In this document: piece after piece, positions 35,677 to 47,076 of the stretch
Numbering within the stretch: position 1 is the first letter of the stretch
Layout: each line of letters starts with the position of its first letter
Origin: Pseudoneurospora amorphoporcata
Taxonomy: Eukaryota > Ascomycota > Sordariomycetes > Sordariales > Sordariaceae
DNA: 64,000 nt
NCBI GenBank assembly: GCA_033297205.1
Contig: MU859092.1
Coordinates: 62,001-126,000 of the forward strand
Direction of reading: 5' to 3'
Program-made: the position numbers and the translations under genes
The notes under the pieces: model-generated
What the model was told of the DNA's origin: nothing
The model's input: only the letters and a program-made list of their open reading frames with translations
The model's database searches: none

Positions 35677-38203
35677 TGGAGGAGATATGATGGATAGTCT
35701 AGGAGAAATACGCGCTGATACACCATGACCGATGCAAGATATTGATACAGAAATCAATTTACAACATATTTCACCATGAGCTACAGTTCGTAGAAACGTG
35801 TTGCAAAGGATGTAGTTGGCATGTAAAGAGCTTCACTCGGCTGACGCGTTTCAAGTTCTGACTGGTGCTCGCTGTACCAGATCAGACATTGGTGGAGGGC
35901 ACTCCTGCACTGTGCGGTCTCTTTGCAACGCTTCGATCACAACATGCCCAACACATGCAACACTGTCCTGACAGGGCACACATGGAGAAAAGACCGTAGA
36001 GATGAGTCTGCGTGGATCTATTTGCTGATATATCCAGATTATGGCTCGGTGCATCAAATCTACCATGGATAGCTTGCAGGCGGTGATTAAGCAATAGGGC
36101 AACCCACATCATATTTGTCTAACAGCAAAGTATGGGATATTCCCCTGATCACGAAGGAGGCAACATCTTGCTCTACATCCTCACAGTCCAGACGAAACAG
36201 TGAACGGGAACAACAATTCCAAACCTTTCGCACCCGCAATCCCCACGCACCCCCGGTGTGGTAACAAAGAGACCTCACATCATGACACTCGATACAGTCC
36301 AATGCTGGAAAGTTTGTTGGCGCGATACTTAGCATGGGAGGGAAACAGGGGAATTGATTGGCTTAGAAGGCTATTTCACTGCGAAGGTGGAGAGGAACGC
36401 TACGAGCTCACTCACAACGACCACTTCTTTGCCCCACTTATACCACCCTGGGCACCAACTCGCGATGTTGACCCGCCGTCAAATCCTACTTGACCAACTT
36501 GAAGGAGTAAAGTGCTGGCTCTAAGTACTCCTCCTCCTTCTCCCACTTTCCCTGCCCTATCGCTCGATGCTACCATACGCCATCCTGTTTCGTACCTTCT
36601 CTCGAGCTTCTCTTTGTAACTTCGTACTGTCTTTCTTGCTTGAATCCACTCACACCGGAACGACACTTTTGTCGCTGTTCTACTCGCCACTGGGCGGCTA
36701 CTGTATGGCTGGGTATGTCACCTTGCGGGTGACAGGGACCTTTGATCAGGAACGGGATAGTGGCAGGTGCATCGCTGACTGGTTGGAGTGGATACTGGAT
36801 ACACGCTCCGAAACACTCCTTCTGCCCGACGCCGCGGAGAAGACTATCGGAAGGTGAGGAAAGTGGTTGTTTGACGAAGGGAGGAAAGATTGTGGTGATA
36901 TTGGTCATGACTGCTACATGTCTACTTGAACCGAGACTGTCTGTCTAAACTCATCCTCCCGTCACTCTGCGTCACGAACGCCCAAATCAGCAAGCCATCC
37001 CGTAGAAACGCACTAACTGACCTAATCCCCAAAACATAACCAAGCGATACCAAGAAAATAGATCGATATCATGCCAATCCCGCAGTGGATCTGAGTGGAG
37101 CTAAAAGTTCAATTTGACAAGGGAAAATACATAAGCTCGTTTGAAACCAGACAGGTCCATCGGCACTGAAAGGTATCCAGTCGGGGAAATTACCCAGACG
37201 GGCCAGAATGCTTTAAGACACCATATCCGAATCAGCAAGCGCTTCCTGGAAGCTCCGATGATAGGAACTGGTACCCCGCCGACAGGGTGACAAGGTGCCA
37301 CGGCACGTCAGACTCGCCGCTGAACAAAAGTAAGGTACATGGTAGACATGGTAATGGGACTATAATTATTGACTTGACTGTTACACTGCGTGATGATCCT
37401 CTCGGAGATGTCAGTATGTCCGAGCACGTGGTTTACACTATTCTATACTCTTTCTTCCTTCCGAGTCCCTCAGAGATACAAGCACAGGAGAAAAACTTGC
37501 ATGGTCCTGAGAGCGTGGGGGCTATGCCTCGAACTAAGTACTGTACAGTTCAAAGGAACTGGGAGTTACATAGTGAAGTCATTTGTCAAGTGTGCAGTAC
37601 CAACTCAAACGATACCACCCACATCAAACTTCTACGTCGAGCTGAGCTGAGCTGAAGTTCAAATGCCGTGGGCTGCAAGTTCGATCGCGGTTTCCTTGCA
37701 AAAGTACTTCACTTAAATCAGGCATGCTAAGGGTCCTTCGGTCTCAAAAAGAACAGTTCCCGACGGACGCAAAGTATCCAAGTTGTTCTTTGGGACGCCG
37801 CGGTGTGGAAAAGAGTAGGCAGGTCCATACTTGTCAGATTTGTTATTGAGAGTAGGTAGTGACACTGCAATCTGGCTCTTTCTTGAACTGAATCACTCAC
37901 CCAGGGCACAGCATTGGGGGTCGATGCTATTGAGTCAATGACAAGCGATGGATAAAAGAAGTCTAGGTCGTTTCCTTAAAAAAAAAAGGTACAGCCGTGA
38001 AATCACGATGACGCTCAACGAGCCAAAATAAATGCCTTCAGGAAGCATTGACTTCCAAGCAAACCAACAAAAAGCCACTCCAAGCGGGCAAAACAAACAT
38101 CCCCTCCAGAACCAGACAATAATAAACAACAGTAACTTAAAACTCAAACAAGATTCCCCCTGTTCTTTCATCCCACCAGCCCAACTCTCACCTCATCACT
38201 TCG
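35677..38203. other. 2.5-kb intergenic stretch, no supported gene
   Basis: The bANK gene ends at the left and the dioxygenase gene ends at the right, so this is a tail-to-tail spacer, unusually long for one. Only short overlapping frames are present. There is an A-run of 10 at about 37979-37988. Confidence 0.5.
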
Positions 38204-39496
38204 TCAAGCACAACTAGCCCTCTTGAAATCCACCCTCAGCTCAGGCGGACTCGCCTCAATATCCCACTGGGTTCCCACTTCTCGCCTCCACTCCTCCTTC
38301 TCCCATTCATACACCTCCCTGCCGACCTTCTCCAACCCTTCCGATTCCGACTTCCAAGCCTTTTGCTCATTCCGCAACCACAGCCTCAACATATGCCTCT
38401 TCTGCTCCCCTTCATCCACAAAGCTGCTCCTAGCATGCAACATGGCAAAGTTATTGAAGATCTGCATATCTCCCTTCTTGAGAGCAATTTCCAGGGCATG
38501 TTCCTTGGCCAAGAAGTAAACCATGTCGAGAGCTTCGGCTTGCACCTCGCTCATGGCGGGGACCAAGGGATGATGCGGCGAGAAGTGCGCGCCGGTGAGG
38601 GGCCGGCGGGAGAATTGGAACCCTGGACCATGTTCTTCTTCTTCCCCGTTGGTACCACCGGAGAAAAAGTTGTAGAGGAGTGGACGAGTGTGATACTGGT
38701 TCTTGTAAAACTCATCAAACGGCCAGTCGTCCCTTGCCAAAACATGAATCACGTCGGGCCGCAGGCGAGCAATCTCATTGTAGATCATGGCCGACGAAGC
38801 CAGAAGGGACTCGCCGCCGTAGGCAGCCACGCCCAGAGCGTACAGCGATAGCACATCACACAGATCGGTGTGGAACGGCTGGGCGCGGTTGACGTAGGGT
38901 GAGTTGGGCATGCTGCCGTGCTGGGCGACGTCGGATTCCTTGCGGACGGCTTGGATGTGCAGGATCATGCGCCCGTCGAAATCCTGCATCCCGCGCGTTT
39001 CTGCAATGTAAGAGGTGACGCCGAGGTAGAGGAGGATGTTGTCCGTGGACGAGTACTTGTCGGGCTCGAGACCGCGGAGGACGACGAAGCCACGGCCGGT
39101 GTGGATGATGTCGGAGATTTCGGAGAGCTTGGGACCCAGAGTGGGGAGGGGGAAGGTGGACTCGGAGACGTCGTCGAAGCCGAGGTCAAGGGATTTGAAG
39201 TACGACAAGGCGCTCTCAATCTCGGAAATGTCCTCTTGGCTGAGCTTGACTACGTAGTCGTCTTCGGACTTGAAGTCGGACCCGGACCAGACACGCTCGG
39301 ATGTGATCTTGGAGGGCCATCCGGCGGGAACGGTGGTGGGACGGTTGAGGTGCAGTGCTGCCAGGCGTTGGACACGCTCCTTGAAGACTTTGTAGGAGGG
39401 AATCCAGTCGATAACTGGACGGACGATGGGGCTGGTGGTGTCCTTCTGGGGAAGTTTCATGTTGCGGGCGCGAGGGGATTGAAGGGGGTAGGCCAT
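38204..39496 (-). CDS. TauD/clavaminate-synthase-like Fe(II)/2-oxoglutarate dioxygenase
   Basis: One uninterrupted 430-codon frame. The double-stranded beta-helix metal site is visible: the HxD motif in QPFHTDLCD (His 209, Asp 211) and the distal His 354 in AMLHARSSF, followed by RHMLRLWL whose arginine (about 371) would bind 2-oxoglutarate. Preceding blocks such as GRGFVVLRGL are typical of fungal TfdA-family (TauD) proteins of this length. The substrate is unknown; relatives hydroxylate small carboxylates, sulfonates or secondary metabolites. The start MAYPLQSPRARN is the first ATG of the frame. There is no targeting peptide, so the enzyme is probably cytosolic. The neighbours do not suggest a pathway. 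Confidence 0.9.
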   Translation of the reverse strand: MAYPLQSPRARNMKLPQKDTTSPIVRPVIDWIPSYKVFKERVQRLAALHLNRPTTVPAGWPSKITSERVWSGSDFKSEDDYVVKLSQEDISEIESALSYFKSLDLGFDDVSESTFPLPTLGPKLSEISDIIHTGRGFVVLRGLEPDKYSSTDNILLYLGVTSYIAETRGMQDFDGRMILHIQAVRKESDVAQHGSMPNSPYVNRAQPFHTDLCDVLSLYALGVAAYGGESLLASSAMIYNEIARLRPDVIHVLARDDWPFDEFYKNQYHTRPLLYNFFSGGTNGEEEEHGPGFQFSRRPLTGAHFSPHHPLVPAMSEVQAEALDMVYFLAKEHALEIALKKGDMQIFNNFAMLHARSSFVDEGEQKRHMLRLWLRNEQKAWKSESEGLEKVGREVYEWEKEEWRREVGTQWDIEASPPELRVDFKRASCA

Positions 39497-40606
39497 TGTG
39501 TCTGGGAAACTTGAGAGTAAAGACTTGGTTGGGCACGATGGTCTGAGAATGGCAAGAAATGTAATGATGGAGTGCTAATGATGCTGTGTTCAAAGCGGAT
39601 GAAGCTGTGATGATGCTCTGTGCTGTCTGTTCCATCTCCTCGAACTCATGTACGACCTCCCCCTTTTATATCCAGAATCTCAAGGCTCATCTGGAGGTTT
39701 ACTTTGCTACCTAGAAGCACTTGAAGCCGAGTTCTACCGCATCTTTCCGCAGAGCCTCAAGCTCTGTGCCTAAAGCGATCTCAATTCGGCCATTACCAGA
39801 GCCTCAAGTCCCGTCTTCTTTCCCGACACCGAAACCCGCATAGCCGCATCAAAGTCAAAGGGGAGTCAACCGGGCAAGGTCCCCCGGTGTGAAGAATGGA
39901 GGTACCTTGTTTCTAGTGTTTCTAGGCTCACAGAGCCGCATCGGTAAGAATTGAACGCACATGATTGGACAAAGGTTGGTTCAAACACCGAGAACTCAGT
40001 CTGAGCCTCCTTGCCTCTCCACATGGAATTATGTACAGTCATAGGGCAGACCAATGGCGTTTCTCGAGCAGAGCCTCAAAACAAGGGTCCTTTTTGTGCC
40101 GAACTACCGCATGCGAATAAGCAAGGTTCTTGGAACAAGTCCTACGTCGTGCAAATAGGGCTGATGGAACGGTGGACAGAGAAAGTCGCAGATGCGATGG
40201 GAAAACTAGGTAGCCCGTTGCGTAATTAAAATGATTGACGTGTTGATGTGCATTTGAAGGAACCAATGACGAGATATCATACCTGGAATGCTTAAATGGT
40301 TGACTTGTGGTTTGCTTCTCCCTTGCCCCAGGCTGCCATTCTGACTCTTAGGCTGCCATGTCGAGCTGACTTTTGGCAGCAGTCACCGAAATGAACTCCG
40401 CCGGTACGCGTTGCAGTGGGGGTATCATATTTCTAATTCTTTCGTCACGATCTACACCGAACCCCAACAATGACTTTGTCTTAAAGCCGACATGCGTGGG
40501 AATTTTGGGGCTTGTTCTATCAAGTGTCCGGCACTGGCTTTGTAAACAAAGCCCCCGTAGAATGCCCACCCAACCAGGGAAACTCATCCCACTCCATCCC
40601 GAGATA
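39497..40606. other. dioxygenase promoter with a repeated decamer
   Basis: No gene is seen. The decamer AGAGCCTCAA occurs at 39751-39760, 39798-39807 and 40070-40079, all on the plus strand, upstream of the leftward dioxygenase gene. The right part is the 3' flank of the large zinc-motif gene. Confidence 0.5.
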
Positions 40607-43483
40607 TCAGTCAACTACTCGCAGGTATGGATCTTTTACATCGACAGGGGACGTGTCCCAGTTCTCGATAAATAGTTGATGATACCAGTGCCCATGGGCC
40701 TCGTATTCATGCTTGGCAGGGAGATTGCGAAGATCTTGTTCTGTAGCGGAGGGAGTCAGTGGGCATCGTATCTCGAAATAGCAGAGGAATTGGGCTATTT
40801 CGAACGCACCTCTCTCTTTGAATGCATTTTGTATTCTCTGCATGAACTTAACTTCTCTAGGCCCGAGCTTGGCCATTGAAGAGACATGAGAAGCCTTCCA
40901 GTCAAGGCCAAGCGGTACAGATCCGTTACAAGCGTAGTGGAAACGGGAGAGGATGATCTTTGCAGTATTGAAAGCCTGCTCAAGGAACTTGGTGTTGGAG
41001 TATTTGGTCTGCTTCAACATCAGCATCGAGTCATATGTGCTGGAAACGTCGGGGTATCTGTTACTGACCGGCATTGTGTGGGTCTCGGCATGTCGGACGG
41101 AGTGTGCTGCCAACCGTTCGATGTGCATGAGCAAGATGAACGAGGCAAGAAAGGTCTCGAACCAAGTCTCGGGCTTTGCTGGGGAAATATTTCTCTCGAA
41201 CAGGCTAATGACCTTGCCTCGGAGGTGGTTCAGAACAAACTGAATTATGACCTGGTCCAGTTGAGTGTCCATCATTGGAGGGATTGGGATTTTTCCATGG
41301 AATTTGGTTCCAGGCAGATCCACACAGGAAACACCGAGTTCATTGTCCTCCAGTAGTTCCCACGGGTCTTCGATCATCCTGCAGATAACCCAGAGATCAA
41401 GGGCCGTATCAACAAGTGAGCCCTGGTTCAGTTAGCAAGATGGGATGCGTTTCATGGAGTAAAGAGACTTACCTTTCTCGTTTCAGCGTATTTCATGGCC
41501 ATTGATACAACCTCCCAAATAAGACCACCAATATCCTCGAGCGTGTGCAAGTACGCCTTCTTTGACAAGTTGATATACTCCAAGAGATTACCGTGAACTT
41601 GTTCGTAATTGGTTAAACAAAAATGGGGCATAGGTATTTCGTATTTTTGCCTCGTCCCTTTGTCAGTGAGCGTATAAGACAATTTGTCTCCCGGCAATGG
41701 CTCGAATTGCGAGGCGTATACAACCAAATGATGGGTGCCAATCTTTTGTGTGAGCTTCAGCGTAACGACGCCAACATCTGGTTTCGAGAAGTTTGCAAGC
41801 TGGAAGACCGTTTCCCGCGTAATGAACAGTGGTTCATTGACAGCCGGGCCTTTCAAAAGTCAAATATGTTAGCAAATACTTTATTTGACCAGGATCACCC
41901 GACGGTTTCCACATGCCTGCACGAAAGAAGAGCATATCCGCTAGTGTTGATGTGAAGCAGGGCATTCGTAGAACGCCTTTGTATGTCTTCTTAGTCGCAC
42001 ACTCGCGACAGCTTTGATAGGGGCTTTTCTCGTGGAGATCACACTATGTTTAGGTTAGTACATGTGATTGAAACGTTGATAAGCGTAACTTTACCTTTCT
42101 CTTTTTCTCTTTACACCAGCAACAGACCCCATTCTTTCTGGCCAATGCACTGGTTCGCTTTTCCTCATCGGTCCGTCGGACCTTTTTGGTGATTTTCTCA
42201 CGATGATGGAAGACGATCTGAATACCTTTCACCGTTCCCTCTTGATCCCTCAGGATATCTTTCGTAACGATATTGGCTGAGACATCTTGATAAGTGTCAC
42301 CATAAGTCAACCGCTTTTTGGAGGTCCTATCACCTATGTTGCTTCCAGCAGTGTATTGCACGAACTGGAAAATGGCTGGCTGGCTCTTCCGTCTGCTTTC
42401 CAGCAAGCTGGGCTCCGGGGTGGACGGGCCAGAGTTACCAGTCGACTCAGGAGTGGTGACATTTGTTGACAAAGACGGGGTCTGGGGGTCATCTCTCAAC
42501 TCGGGCGTACGCGATGTTGAGTGCGGTATCAGGCTTCCACCTCCATCGAAAGGAGACTGAACCCCCACGGAGTGATCGAACCCGGTTGACCCACAATCCA
42601 CGCCATGTCCGCCATGGACTTCACAAAAAGGTGTCAGCCTATCGCAGATATCTTGTTGAGGACTGGGCCATTGATTCTCTGTGTCTGTTGACCCGTCAAA
42701 ATACTCCTGGATGAGGAGGCTGCCGATTCCATCATCCGTCCAGCTTCCATGTCCTGGGGCTCCGACAGGCTGCCATAGCTGGGACGTTAAAACAGCTTCT
42801 GCCAAGGCCGGTGCATTGTTTATGTTTGAAGACAAGAGACTGAGGCTCGGATGACAGGCGCCGTGTAGATTTTGGTGCTGCGCTAGAGTTGCATTGTTCA
42901 AGTTTGATATGGGTGGATTCGCCACGAGACTCCAGTCCCGAACTCGGTGATGACTTTCTGAAGTAGGCTGTTGATAGCCTGAAGGTCCCGTATGGAAACC
43001 ATCGTCTCCCCCACTCCCCGAGGTTCCTTGAGGCAGGCCAGAGTAAGCATTAACGCCAATCGTCCGCGGTGGACCAATGGTTCCACATGATGATGCTGCC
43101 AGTCCTGCATTGGGGGATGCATGATAGTCGGGAGCCTGATCAGATACGGTGTCATGAGCCTTCGGATAAGCTTGGGTCGAGGGGCTGCAGAGTCTTGGTG
43201 CTGGTGCCGGAGCAGGGACTGGGATTGGAGTTGAGAGAGATGCCTGACGAGTCGGCCCAAGAACAAGAGAGAAGAAAGGGTAAGGAGAGTTGAGTGAATG
43301 GTCGAAATTGATCCCTTCCAAACTAAGGTCTGACCAGAAAGCATCCAAAGGAAACTGGAAGGAGTCGCCAAGGAGGTCTGGGAGTGAGTCGTCACAAGGC
43401 TCTGCTGAGCCCGGGAGGGGATTGTCGAAGGAGGACAAATGGGAAAAGGGAGCCGAATGGTCGGTGGGGGGTTGAAATGCCAT
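40607..43483 (-). CDS. large protein with mid-protein zinc-cluster-like motif, unrecognised
   Basis: Proposed exons 43483-42095, 42043-41917, 41849-41473 and 41422-40607 give about 902 residues. The first 440 residues are Pro/Ser/Gly-rich and probably disordered. Around residue 450 lies RKNGVCCWCKEKKRKCDLHE: cysteines 454, 457, 464, 475 and 478 follow C-x2-C-x6-C-x10-C-x2-C as in fungal Zn2Cys6 clusters, but the sixth cysteine is 13 residues further (492). Splicing of the 51-nt intron at 42044-42094 joins KKRK to CDL. The C-terminal 400 residues form an ordinary globular-looking region (FEIRCPLTPSATEQDLRNL) that I do not recognise. The second intron has two candidate donors, GCATGT (used here) or GTGCAG six bases upstream; both keep the frame. 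The first ATG of the frame is at 43483. A DNA-binding role is plausible but inferred. Confidence 0.78.
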
Positions 43484-44741
43484 CTTGTCCAACTTTGGGC
43501 AGGTGTCCGCCCCTAGCTACATGATGGTTATTGAATTAGAGCGGGTGATATGGGACAAGGCTGCGGAACGTCAAGGTGGTGAGCCGATGAGGACGTTGGA
43601 CTGCAGTCTCAGTGTCAACGACAAACATGTGGTTGTAAGGTCGCATCGTGGAGCACTCAACCGACATACCTGAAGTCTTTACTTTTTTATTATCCCCAGG
43701 GTCTTGGTCCCAGGTTATTATGTAGGCCAGCGATAAGTGGGAGGGTTCGGCGCGCTTGAGTGTTGGAGGCTCGAGGTGTTGTTACCGGGGACCTCTTCTC
43801 GGACCCCCTTCAAGGTTCGACCTGAATGCCCGGTTGCCAAGGGGGGCACAGAGAGAGGGCAGCGGGAGGGTAGTGGGAGGGCAAGTCTTCCGAGTTGTCG
43901 GGCGGGAGTTGTGGCTTCGTCTCGTCACCCGCCCCCTCCGCCAGGCTTCTCGCCCATCATCGCGCTGCATACCGTAGTATTTTAGCACATCTAGTGTGGG
44001 AAGTTTATGCTCGCCGCAATTCCTTTCTGAGTATGGTCTCATGCATGATCTGTGCGTATGTATGGTCTCGATGGGAACTGGGGTTCAGAGGCGGCGTCAC
44101 TCTGGCCATTGAGATGTCGAGGGATTTTCGGCGGCAGTGTTGTCGTGAGGGGTTGAGTTGAGCTGATCGGATTGGCTCAGATGTGCTGAATGGGGTGCGC
44201 TTACTGTCCCTGGATTGGGAAAGTTGGTGGCAGCCGTCAGCGGTTGATCCTCCTGCTGAGGTGTTGCATATGTACAAGAAAGTATAGATTTGGCGCCGGG
44301 ATAAAGCAATAAATACCCGTCATTTTTTGTAAGGATTTTGGAATGTCTTCCAGGCATATCGGCCAGCCATATAGTCAAACAACACTGAAACACATCCGCC
44401 TTTTGCAACTACCTACCTTCGCCCCTTGCCTCGGCCTGTTCACCGAGTCACCGAGACGCTTCAAGCTGGAATGCGGCCAATGTCAACGACTACCACGCAT
44501 TGGCCGTTCGGGCTGTGTAAACGAGGCTGTTCCGCACACTTGCATAAAGAAAAGGTGCGACGGCAAACGAGCCTCAACAGAGCTCAACAAACCAAGGCCA
44601 GAATGCCTGGCTGATCCGGTCGTCACAAGCAGCAATCAGGCTGTCAGCCACAATGTCAGCTGCCGCTGGGGGTAATAAGGCTTGCTCACTGTCCCTCCCG
44701 TCCCTTCTTAAGGTCGGACTTGGGAGTTGCTCAATAAGCCA
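43484..44741. other. divergent promoter region
   Basis: This 1.26-kb interval separates the leftward zinc-motif gene from the rightward acetyltransferase gene. It contains GC-rich patches near 43780-43960. The frames it holds are short and overlapping, and I see no gene. Confidence 0.55.
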
Positions 44742-45525
44742 ATGCTCACCACAACAGCTGCCATGATCAGGCCTGGACTCCCTTCCGACGTTGACGCCAT
44801 CACCAATGTCATCATCAAGACGATGCCCCTCGACCCGCAATGGGATTACCGTTTCCCGTTGCGGAAACAGTTCCCCGAGGACCACTTCAAGTACACGCGC
44901 ATGTTGTTCGAATACTTCTTGGACCCATCGTATGACGACTGGACCGTCATGGTGGTCGAACAAGCTGATCCCGCCGGCGGCGAGAAGCTCAAGATAGCTT
45001 CCATCAGTGTCTGGGATGTCTCTTACCTGAACAAGCGGAAGCATGGACCAGAGTATATACCCCAGGATCGCAAGTATTTATCCAAGTCCTCCGACCCGTC
45101 AGCCTCAAAAGTTAACTCTTCAAATAGCGAACCGTGAGGTTGACAGAAGAGGAGGAAGCACACGTAGAGATGCCAACCAGCTACACTTTACCGCCTTCGC
45201 CGATGGTCAAGCCAAGGCCTACAACAAGTACTTTGGGGGCATTGGTCCTGAGCAGCTTCATCTCCAGATCCTGGCAACCTTGCCAGACTTCCAGAGACGT
45301 GGCCACGCAACTACGCTTTGCAAATGGGGTATGGATGTCATTCGCAGAGAGTCCTTGAAGGACGTCTCCGTCATGGCAAGCCCTATGGGATATCGCCTTT
45401 ATGCCCGGTTGGGGTTCGGTCATGTTGCTACCGTTATCATTCAGGTTCCAGGTGAAGAGGAAAAGCTGACTCTTCAAGCTATGAAGCATGACTCGGTTAC
45501 GGATGCGAAATTGGCAAATCTTTAG
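44742..45525 (+). CDS. GNAT-family N-acetyltransferase
   Basis: Exons 44742-45069 and 45128-45525 give 241 residues (234 if the ATG at 44763, MIRPGLPSDVDAITN, is used). The N-terminal beta1-alpha1 block MIRPGLPSDVDAITNVIIKTM is typical of fungal GNAT proteins; the acetyl-CoA pyrophosphate loop is LPDFQRRGHATTLCKWGMD (Q/R-x-x-G-x-A type), followed by VMASPMGYRLYARLGFGHV. The substrate is unknown. The two halves are in different frames; the favoured link is a 58-nt GC-AG intron (donor GCAAGT, branch TTAAC, acceptor AATAG) giving QDPNREVDRR. A GT-AG alternative from 45053 to 45146 also restores the frame but removes EYIPQD. Confidence 0.85.
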
Positions 45526-46065
45526 CTGTTTGTATCGCGGTTTCAATTTAAATTTTTTTCTTCTTTTTTTCCTTCTTTTTTTTTTCTTTTTTTTTTTAGC
45601 GATGATTTAGTTCTTTTCTTGTTGGTAGAGTAGCCCGTATTGAGCTTGAATTTGAAGTGCCTGCAAGGACAATGGGCGTACACGGCTGAGTGAATATATG
45701 CAATACCAAGGAGTTAATATATGGGGTTGCTGATCAAGTGGAATTTCTGAGGGTAAAAAGAAGCTGCTGCCGGGAATCAGAATCAAACAATGGAAGGAAC
45801 TCTCATGACATTTCCCGTGGCAGGAAGGAAGCATGCGTCCTGATACAATCCATGTTTTGACTTTGGATTGTGGCTTCTTTGTCTGTCTTTTTACTTCAAC
45901 CAGGGTGTACATCAGCCTCCATATTAACCCAAGAACCTAACGTCAATCCTTCCTATAGAATCCTACCACGCAATTTCGACAAGGCCGGGGGCACAACCTA
46001 CAATCAAGTCTTAGCAGCACGATCAAACCTACCATCACCACCTATAACCATTCACCCTCTCTCTC
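45526..46065. other. intergenic with a long pyrimidine tract
   Basis: Contains the T-rich tract 45552-45597 directly after the acetyltransferase stop codon and, at the right, the leader of the GPI-type protein gene. A 101-codon minus-strand frame here has no features. Confidence 0.55.
45552..45597 (+). repeat. T-rich homopyrimidine tract (46 nt)
   Basis: Forty-six bases made only of T with a few interrupting C, ending in AG, about 25 bases after the acetyltransferase stop. It may assist 3'-end formation or simply be slippage-prone low-complexity DNA in a 3' UTR. Confidence 0.85.
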
Positions 46066-46932
46066 ATGGATGTAATCAACGGTCCCATCCCTCCATTCAT
46101 CACCTTCTTCGTCTTCTCCCTCGCCCTCACCAATGCAGCAGCCTCGATCCACAGCGCCAACATCCGCGGCCGCCTCACCAGTTACATAGTCACCACCCAG
46201 GATGCCGCCGACAATGAATTTTTCCTAACCCGCACGACTGACCTCATTCCCTCCTCCTTCACTTTGCCGCCCACCAACACCCATCACCAACTAGCCGCCG
46301 CCATCATGGACACCGACACCGTCGTCAATACCCTTTCGTTTCCCCCCGAAGCCTCCTGCATGGTCGCCATCTTCTCTCTAATCTCCGACATCCCCATGCC
46401 CGGCCCTGCCTTATCAACAGCCCTCGACAAAGCCCAAGACGCACTCGCCCCTTCGGCCGTGGCTGCCCCCCAATGCACCATGACTCTCCCTGCCAGTTTG
46501 TCAAGCGAGTACGGGGTGTATACGTCGAGAGTGGATATCTGGGTGAGTCAACACAGTCAGGAGCTTTATAAGTTGGATAGTGTTTGCGGGGAGACTTTTA
46601 CTCAGACGGGCCAAGGGCCGGTGTGTACAGCGCCGGTTGCGATTTTTACTGGTGCTACTACTGGTAGTGCTGGTACGACTGGTGGTGGTGGTGGTGGTGG
46701 TGGTGGAAATACCACTGCGAAGGCTACCAAGTCTGGCACTGGAGTGGTGACGACGACTACGGTTACGGCGAGTTCGACAAGTTCGATTACTGGGCCAGTG
46801 ACAACTGTGGCGGGGGCAACGAGCTCGACGCCTGCGGACGGGCCAAAGGCGGGTGGTGCGGTGAGGGTGGCGGGTGTGATGGCTGCTGCGATGGTGGTGG
46901 CTGGACTTTTGGCGGTAGTTGTTGCGCTGTAA
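46066..46932 (+). CDS. probable GPI-anchored secreted protein, unrecognised
   Basis: A single 288-codon frame. Residues 1-26 form a signal peptide (FITFFVFSLALTNAAA). The middle domain, residues 30-195, contains four cysteines (near 98, 137, 174 and 187) that could form two disulfides. Then come nine consecutive glycines (206-214), a Thr/Ser-rich stretch (VTTTTVTASSTSSITG) and a hydrophobic C-terminal tail (MAAAMVVAGLLAVVVAL), the arrangement of a fungal GPI-anchored cell-wall or plasma-membrane protein. I do not know a function for this domain. It lies tail-to-tail with the exopolygalacturonase gene, 144 bp apart. Confidence 0.85.
   Translation: MDVINGPIPPFITFFVFSLALTNAAASIHSANIRGRLTSYIVTTQDAADNEFFLTRTTDLIPSSFTLPPTNTHHQLAAAIMDTDTVVNTLSFPPEASCMVAIFSLISDIPMPGPALSTALDKAQDALAPSAVAAPQCTMTLPASLSSEYGVYTSRVDIWVSQHSQELYKLDSVCGETFTQTGQGPVCTAPVAIFTGATTGSAGTTGGGGGGGGGNTTAKATKSGTGVVTTTTVTASSTSSITGPVTTVAGATSSTPADGPKAGGAVRVAGVMAAAMVVAGLLAVVVAL
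46681..46706 (+). repeat. GGT microsatellite encoding polyglycine
   Basis: Tandem GGT triplets over 26 nt inside the GPI-type protein gene, encoding the glycine run between the folded domain and the Ser/Thr stalk. Its length is likely to vary between strains. Confidence 0.9.
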
Positions 46933-47076
46933 AAGGGTGGGATGAATTGTTATGATCAAGGACAGGGAAGAGTAGACCTTTGGGGTAAACAGTATTTTTG
47001 TTGTATCATTCAGCCATTCAAGGCTGGAATTTGTACTAACTGATTAGTTTTTCCCTATATAAACATGATGAACTCT

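Noticed and set aside
37650..37705. tRNA-like GTTCAAATGCC and GTTCGATCGC segments
   Set aside because: No acceptor or anticodon stem can be formed around them.
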